Assembly (NCBI GenBank): GCA_002371695.1
Contig: DFGG01000014.1
Location: 1 to 10,311, forward strand
Length of the DNA stretch: 10,311 bases
Direction: 5' to 3'
Origin: a bacterium UBA3756
Lineage (GTDB): Bacteria; Bacteroidota; Bacteroidia; Bacteroidales; Bacteroidaceae
Shown here piece by piece: positions 6,297 through 10,311 of the stretch; the first letter of the stretch is position 1; each line of letters starts with the position of its first letter. The notes under the pieces are model-generated. The model made no database searches. It saw only the letters and a program-made list of their open reading frames with translations, and was not told the DNA's origin. The translations under genes were made by a program, and so were the position numbers.

Positions 6297-7805
6297 ATGA
6301 ACGAGAAATTTGGCCAGATACAGGAACAGCGCCAGGAGCAGCGCTTGGCTCAGCAGGCCTCCGTCCAGCAGATGCTGCAGTCGTCGTTGATAGAACTGCC
6401 CATCACCCAGCTGGTTGATCGTATCAATACAGAGATGAACGACAACCCGGCCCTTGAGGTGGAGTCTGCCTACGAAGTGTCGGACGCCCCTGACACACAA
6501 GATAACCTCGACTACAATGATGCACCTGACGACTACGACACTCAGACGGAGCGTGAGGAACGGCAATCGGCTCTCGATGCTGCTTTGGAAAGCATCGGGC
6601 GTGACGATGAGGAACTGCCCATCTATCATGGTGGCGACAACGTGGCTGAGAATCGTGAGGAGACCGTCTATGGTGCCTCGGAGTCATTCTATGACCAGCT
6701 GAAGGAACAGGTGGGCGAAACGGAACTGACTGAGCGCCAGCGGGATATCATGGAGTACTTGATCGGTTCGCTCGACGATGACGGGCTGCTGCGTAAGGAC
6801 CTCAGTGCCATCAGTGATGAGCTGGCGGTCTATCATAATCTCGACGTGACAGAGCAGGAGATTGAGTCGGTACTGCACTGTTTGCAGGATTTCGACCCTG
6901 CCGGCATCGGAGCCCGTTCGTTGCAGGAGTGCCTGCTCATCCAGATATCCCGTCGTGACGATTCTCCTCTGACGCAACTGATGCGGAAAGTGATAGCCAG
7001 CTATTTCGACGACTTCACCACAAAGCATTGGGACAATATACGTAAGGCCCTCGCTCTCGATGACGAACAGGAGGAGGTGCTTTTCCGTGAACTGCGCAAA
7101 CTGAACCCGCGCCCCGGAGCTTCGATGGGCGAGGTGATCGGCAGAAGCCTGCAGCAGATTACCCCCGACTTCATTGTTGACACCCACGACGACGGTTCTA
7201 TCACCTTCACACTCAACAGAGCTGAGGTGCCTGAGCTGACTGTCTCGCAGTCGTTTGTCGAGTCGATGAACGAATATCAGCAGAACAAGGAGGGGCTGAG
7301 TCGCCAGACCAAGGAGGCCCTGCTATATATCAAGACCAAGGTGGATGCCGCTCAGAGTTTCATCAACGCTATCCGTGTGCGTCATCGCACCCTCCAGCAG
7401 ACGATGCAGGCCATCATCTCGTTGCAGCGCCCCTTCTTCCTCGATGGTGATGAGGCATCGCTGCGCCCAATGATCCTGAAGGATGTGGCTGACAGGGCAG
7501 GCGTTGACATCTCTACCGTCTCTCGTGTATGCAATTCCAAGTATGCCCAGACGCGCTGGGGCACTTTCCCCTTGCGTCATTTCTTCAGTGACAGTTATGT
7601 GACGGAAGACGGGCTCGAACTCTCCAACAAGCAGATGAAGGCTGCCCTGCGCGACATCATCGACAGGGAGGACAAGAAGCATCCGCTCAGTGACGACGCC
7701 CTGCGCGAGGAGATGGAGCGCAGCGGATTTCCGATAGCCCGGCGCACGGTGTCGAAATACCGTGAGTCGATGGGCATTCCCGTAGCACGTATGAGGAAAG
7801 GATAA
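6297..7805 (+). CDS. rpoN: RNA polymerase sigma-54 factor
   Basis: Sigma-54 directs RNA polymerase to -24/-12 promoters and needs an AAA+ enhancer-binding activator for open-complex formation. The 502-residue protein has every expected part. Region I at about 1-50 is glutamine- and leucine-rich (QRLAQQASVQQMLQSSLIEL). An acidic linker follows at about 57-115. The core-binding domain includes LQDFDPAGIGARSLQECLL. A helix-turn-helix lies at about 396-430 (DVADRAGVDISTVSRV and following), and the signature RpoN box ARRTVSKYRE is at 481-490, reading the -24 element. The stop TAA shares its last base with the ATG of the next gene (TAATG), implying coupled translation. No enhancer-binding protein is encoded in the window, so the regulon cannot be inferred from context. 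Confidence 0.97.
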   Translation: MNEKFGQIQEQRQEQRLAQQASVQQMLQSSLIELPITQLVDRINTEMNDNPALEVESAYEVSDAPDTQDNLDYNDAPDDYDTQTEREERQSALDAALESIGRDDEELPIYHGGDNVAENREETVYGASESFYDQLKEQVGETELTERQRDIMEYLIGSLDDDGLLRKDLSAISDELAVYHNLDVTEQEIESVLHCLQDFDPAGIGARSLQECLLIQISRRDDSPLTQLMRKVIASYFDDFTTKHWDNIRKALALDDEQEEVLFRELRKLNPRPGASMGEVIGRSLQQITPDFIVDTHDDGSITFTLNRAEVPELTVSQSFVESMNEYQQNKEGLSRQTKEALLYIKTKVDAAQSFINAIRVRHRTLQQTMQAIISLQRPFFLDGDEASLRPMILKDVADRAGVDISTVSRVCNSKYAQTRWGTFPLRHFFSDSYVTEDGLELSNKQMKAALRDIIDREDKKHPLSDDALREEMERSGFPIARRTVSKYRESMGIPVARMRKG

Positions 7806-8425
7806 TGACAAGGGAGAAGAGTATCATACTGACGGCGCGTGTGGTGAGCCTGGTGTTCACACCGTTCTATCTGCCTGTGGTGGGTCTGACGGCCCTTTTC
7901 GTGTTCAGTTATATGAACCAGATGCCCTGGGTCTACAAGATTCAGGTGCTCACGATGGTCTATCTCCTGACGGTAGTCATGCCCACGATGCTTATCCATC
8001 TCTACCGGCGCTATCAGGGGTGGTCGCTCATCCAGTTGGGTACCAAGGAGCGGCGTATGGTGCCTTATGTCATCAGTATCCTCTGCTATTTCTCCTGCAT
8101 CTATCTGATGGACTATCTGCACATCCCCCATTTCATGAGCAACATCGTGGGGGCAGCACTGTTCATTCAGATTGTATGTGCCCTCATCAACGTGTGGTGG
8201 AAGATATCCACCCATACCGCTGCCATCGGAGGAGTGGCGGGGGCTCTGTTCGTTTTCGGCGAGTACTTCAGTTTCAATCCCGTCTGGTGGCTGTGTCTGG
8301 TGATGGTCTTGGCCGGCGTGCTGGGCACCAGCCGGATGATTCTCCGCCAGCATAGTCTGTCACAGGTGATTGCGGGGTTCTTTGTCGGGCTCGTCTGTAC
8401 CATCATCGGTATTATTTTTCTTTGA
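7805..8425 (+). CDS. PAP2-like integral membrane protein with degenerate active site
   Basis: This 206-residue, strongly hydrophobic protein has about six predicted membrane spans. Its pattern follows the PAP2 (type 2 phosphatidic acid phosphatase) superfamily in reduced form. There is a basic K-E-R-R-x-x-P segment at 81-87, a K-I-S-x-H137 element where PSGH is expected, and S176-R177-x5-H183-x3 followed by Q187 where the third PAP2 motif has Asp. H137 and H183 would be the catalytic histidines in active members. The replaced residues make activity uncertain, so it may be a divergent lipid-phosphate phosphatase or a binding homologue. It overlaps rpoN by one base and its stop codon touches the heptamer repeat. 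It is probably cotranscribed with rpoN. Confidence 0.7.
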   Translation: MTREKSIILTARVVSLVFTPFYLPVVGLTALFVFSYMNQMPWVYKIQVLTMVYLLTVVMPTMLIHLYRRYQGWSLIQLGTKERRMVPYVISILCYFSCIYLMDYLHIPHFMSNIVGAALFIQIVCALINVWWKISTHTAAIGGVAGALFVFGEYFSFNPVWWLCLVMVLAGVLGTSRMILRQHSLSQVIAGFFVGLVCTIIGIIFL

Positions 8426-8522
8426 TTGAACATTGAACATTGAATATTGAACATTGAACATTGATTATTGAACATTGAACATTGAACATTGAATATTGAA
8501 CATTGAATATTGAACATTGAAA
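8425..8522 (+). repeat. 14-copy heptamer tandem array (ATTGAAC)
   Basis: Fourteen contiguous 7-bp units fill the space between the PAP2-like gene and purE. Nine are exactly ATTGAAC, three are ATTGAAT, one is ATTGATT and the last is ATTGAAA. Variation is confined to the last two bases of the unit. The first A is the final base of the upstream stop codon and the last unit ends 10 bp before the purE ATG. The minus strand is open in long frames that encode a 7-residue period (FNVQCSM-like), a by-product of 3 x 7 = 21 bp and not a gene. Confidence 0.95.
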
Positions 8523-8532
8523 GATTATAGAT

Positions 8533-9039
8533 ATGAAACCATTAGTAAGTATTATCATGGGCAGCACCAGTGATCTGCCCGTTATGGAGAAAGCCTGCAA
8601 GTTGCTTGATGAGTTGCAGGTGCCCTTTGAGGTGAACGCCCTCTCGGCTCATCGCACCCCCGAAGCTGTAGAGTCATTCGCCCGTTCCGCTCAGGAGCGT
8701 GGCATCCGCGTCATCATTGCTGCTGCCGGTATGGCTGCCGCCCTGCCAGGTGTCATCGCGGCCAATACCACTCTGCCCGTCATCGGTGTGCCCATCAAGG
8801 GTATGCTCGACGGTCTCGACGCCCTACTCAGCATCGTGCAGATGCCGCCGGGCATCCCTGTAGCAACTGTAGGGGTGAACGGGGCGCAGAATGCTGCCAT
8901 CCTGGCTGTAGAGATGCTGGCTCTCGGCGATGAGGTACTGGCCCAGCGTCTCTCCGACTACAAGGAGGGACTGAAGGCAAAGATAGAGAAGGCGAACAGG
9001 GAATTGGCAGAAGTGAAGTATGAGTACAAGACGAATTAG
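8533..9039 (+). CDS. purE: N5-carboxyaminoimidazole ribonucleotide mutase, class I PurE
   Basis: PurE moves the carboxylate of N5-CAIR to C4, giving CAIR in de novo purine synthesis. The 168-residue protein has the phosphate-binding GSTSDLP at 10-16, the catalytic SAHRTP with H40, and the [14 protein letters not shown] segment of class I enzymes. Where bacterial class I PurE such as the E. coli enzyme reads GGAAHLPG, this one reads GMAAALPG with alanine at residue 70, which may be a lineage variant. Separate purK is not in the window. The start lies 10 bp after the heptamer array, with no Shine-Dalgarno and no recognisable promoter, so transcription probably continues from the genes upstream. 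The 3' end overlaps ispG by 20 bp. Confidence 0.95.
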   Translation: MKPLVSIIMGSTSDLPVMEKACKLLDELQVPFEVNALSAHRTPEAVESFARSAQERGIRVIIAAAGMAAALPGVIAANTTLPVIGVPIKGMLDGLDALLSIVQMPPGIPVATVGVNGAQNAAILAVEMLALGDEVLAQRLSDYKEGLKAKIEKANRELAEVKYEYKTN

Positions 9040-10311
9040 TACGGAGGCCCGTGTGGGCCATATCGGCATCGGGGGAAATAACCCCATCCGTATCCAGTCG
9101 ATGGCTACCGTTGACACCAATGATACTGAGGGCTGTGTGGCTCAGGCTCGTCGCATCATCGATGCCGGAGGCGAACTGGTGCGTTTCACCACCCAGGGTA
9201 CGCGCGAAGCTGAGAACATGAAGAATATCTCTGCGCGCCTGAAGGCTGAGGGCTATACGACGCCACTGGTGGCCGATGTCCATTTCACGGCCCATACAGC
9301 CGATGTGGCTGCGCTCTACTGTGAAAAGGTGCGTATCAATCCGGGCAACTATGTTGATCCTGGTCGCACGTTCAAGCATCTGGAGTATACCGACGAGGAG
9401 TATGCGGCAGAGCTTCAGAAGATAGAGCGTCAGTTGGTGCCCTTCCTCCAAATCTGTAAAGAGCACCATACCGCCATCCGTATTGGTGTCAACCACGGTT
9501 CACTCTCCGACCGTATCATGTCGCGCTACGGTGATACCCCTGAGGGTATCGTCGAGAGTTGTATGGAGTTTCTGCGCATCTGCCGTCGCGAGCAGTTCAA
9601 CGATGTTGTCATCAGTATCAAGGCCTCCAACACGGTAGTGATGGTCACCACTGTGCGTCTGCTGGTCAAGACGATGGACCGTGAGGATATGCACTATCCC
9701 CTCCATCTGGGTGTCACCGAGGCTGGCGAGGGCGAAGACGGGCGCATCAAGTCGGCCGTAGGCATTGGTGCCTTACTCACCGAGGGTATCGGCGACACCA
9801 TCCGCGTCAGTCTCAGCGAGGAGCCCGAATGCGAGATTCCCGTTGCCCGCAAGCTTGTTGAACTGATTCCTGAGTGTACCCGGCTGCGCGAAGAGGCTGA
9901 GGCCAGTATTCAGAACGATACCATCACCCTCACCGTCGACGCCCCTGACTATGAGACTCTCCAGCTGAAGGCAGCAATGGCCGTGGGTGCTCTCCTCATC
10001 GACAAGAAGGCTCATCGGCTCGTCATCCATTCTCCCCTCCTACAGGAATCCAACAAGCAAACAGTTCCCCTCCTACAGGAATCCAACAAGCAAACAGTTC
10101 CCCTCCTACAGGAGGGGTTAGGGGAGGTCTTAGCCGACGCAATCCTCCAGGCTGCGCGTATCAAGTTCACCAAGACTGAGTATATCTCTTGTCCAGGCTG
10201 TGGGCGTACGCTCTATAACCTGCAGGAGACCATCGCGAAAATCAAGGCGGCTACGCAGGAGTTCGTGGGCCTGAAGATAGGCATCATGGGCTGTATCGTC
10301 AACGGCCCCGG
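9020..10311 (+). CDS. ispG: 4-hydroxy-3-methylbut-2-enyl diphosphate synthase, partial at the 3' edge, with in-frame repeat insertion
   Basis: IspG (GcpE) converts methylerythritol cyclodiphosphate to HMBPP in the MEP isoprenoid pathway, using a [4Fe-4S] cluster. About 430 codons are present and the gene leaves the window open, which is why it has no stop here. The TIM-barrel domain opens with GHIGIGGNNPIRIQSMATVD and includes RINPGNYVDP, IRIGVNHGSLSDRIM and LHLGVTEAGEGEDGRIKSAV. A middle region (about 275-338) belongs to the longer Bacteroidetes type. Residues 339-369 are low-complexity (PLLQESNKQTV twice, then PLLQEGLGE) from the repeat at 10034-10127. The Fe-S domain then begins: C391 and C394 (SCPGCGRTLYNL) and C425 (GCIVNGP). 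The fourth ligand-equivalent glutamate lies just past the edge. The start ATG 9020 is inferred from the family N-terminus; it overlaps purE by 20 bp. Confidence 0.95.
   Translation, partial: MSTRRISTEARVGHIGIGGNNPIRIQSMATVDTNDTEGCVAQARRIIDAGGELVRFTTQGTREAENMKNISARLKAEGYTTPLVADVHFTAHTADVAALYCEKVRINPGNYVDPGRTFKHLEYTDEEYAAELQKIERQLVPFLQICKEHHTAIRIGVNHGSLSDRIMSRYGDTPEGIVESCMEFLRICRREQFNDVVISIKASNTVVMVTTVRLLVKTMDREDMHYPLHLGVTEAGEGEDGRIKSAVGIGALLTEGIGDTIRVSLSEEPECEIPVARKLVELIPECTRLREEAEASIQNDTITLTVDAPDYETLQLKAAMAVGALLIDKKAHRLVIHSPLLQESNKQTVPLLQESNKQTVPLLQEGLGEVLADAILQAARIKFTKTEYISCPGCGRTLYNLQETIAKIKAATQEFVGLKIGIMGCIVNGP
10034..10127 (+). repeat. In-frame 33-bp tandem and palindromic insertion inside ispG
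   Basis: Two identical 33-bp units occupy 10034-10066 and 10067-10099. Each begins CCCCTCCTACAGGA and encodes PLLQESNKQTV. They are followed by a terminal unit that begins the same way but closes as the perfect hairpin CCCCTCCTACAGGAGGGG (10100-10117; 7-bp stem, TACA loop), then TTAGGGGAGG. Both earlier CCCCTCC arms can pair equally well with the G arms at the end, so alternative hairpins are possible. The insertion lies between the middle region and the Fe-S domain of IspG and keeps the frame. The absolute identity of the two units suggests recent duplication or gene conversion. Confidence 0.9.

Noticed and set aside
8425..8522. CRISPR array
   Set aside because: The units are 7 bp and contiguous, with no spacers and no cas gene nearby.
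8412..8600. Minus-strand open frames with repeated FNVQCSM-like peptides
   Set aside because: They are produced by the heptamer array (21 bp gives a 7-residue period) and would run into purE antisense. There is no start context or family.
10034..10127. CRISPR-like or frameshifting repeat in ispG
   Set aside because: There are only two and a half 33-bp units with no unique spacers. The IspG frame continues correctly through to the CPGC and GCIVNGP motifs, so it is an in-frame insertion and not a break.

Overview
The window looks like a chromosomal segment from a Prevotella/Segatella-type member of the Bacteroidales. The evidence is the protein families (an ATP-cone class III ribonucleotide reductase, SufE, RpoN and IspG, all of Bacteroidetes type), the near absence of Shine-Dalgarno sequences, and several Bacteroidetes-type -7 promoter elements (TAnnTTTG). 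No search could be run, so the genus is inference.

Layout. (1) 1-720: the possible 17-residue tail of an upstream gene, then a visibly AT-richer cassette of two small proteins, DUF4160 (155-457) and DUF2442 (474-713). (2) 714-1402: a short spacer with an 8-bp tandem repeat, then sufE carrying an in-frame palindromic insertion, closed by a strong intrinsic terminator. (3) 1463-4299: the anaerobic ribonucleotide reductase operon nrdD-nrdG, with ATGA coupling. (4) 4287-5570, minus strand: a secreted histidine phosphatase of the inositol-polyphosphate phosphatase (MINPP) type, whose 3' end overlaps nrdG convergently. (5) 5589-5624: two divergent promoters that interleave on the same DNA. (6) 5639-10311, plus strand: a probable operon of an unrecognised helical protein, rpoN (sigma-54), a degenerate PAP2-like membrane protein, purE and ispG. 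ispG runs off the right edge.

The genes are mostly housekeeping: anaerobic dNTP synthesis, purine synthesis, isoprenoid synthesis by the MEP pathway, Fe-S sulfur transfer and sigma-54 transcription. The unusual content is repeat DNA. sufE and ispG both contain in-frame GC-rich palindromic insertions with a 33-bp (11-codon) internal period, always preserving frame. Separately, a 14-copy heptamer array (ATTGAAC) fills the space between the PAP2-like gene and purE, ending 10 bp before the purE start. A smaller 8-bp array with the same ATTGAA core ends 8 bp before the sufE start. The in-frame palindromic element, resembling in concept the Rickettsia palindromic elements, is the best candidate here for something under-described.
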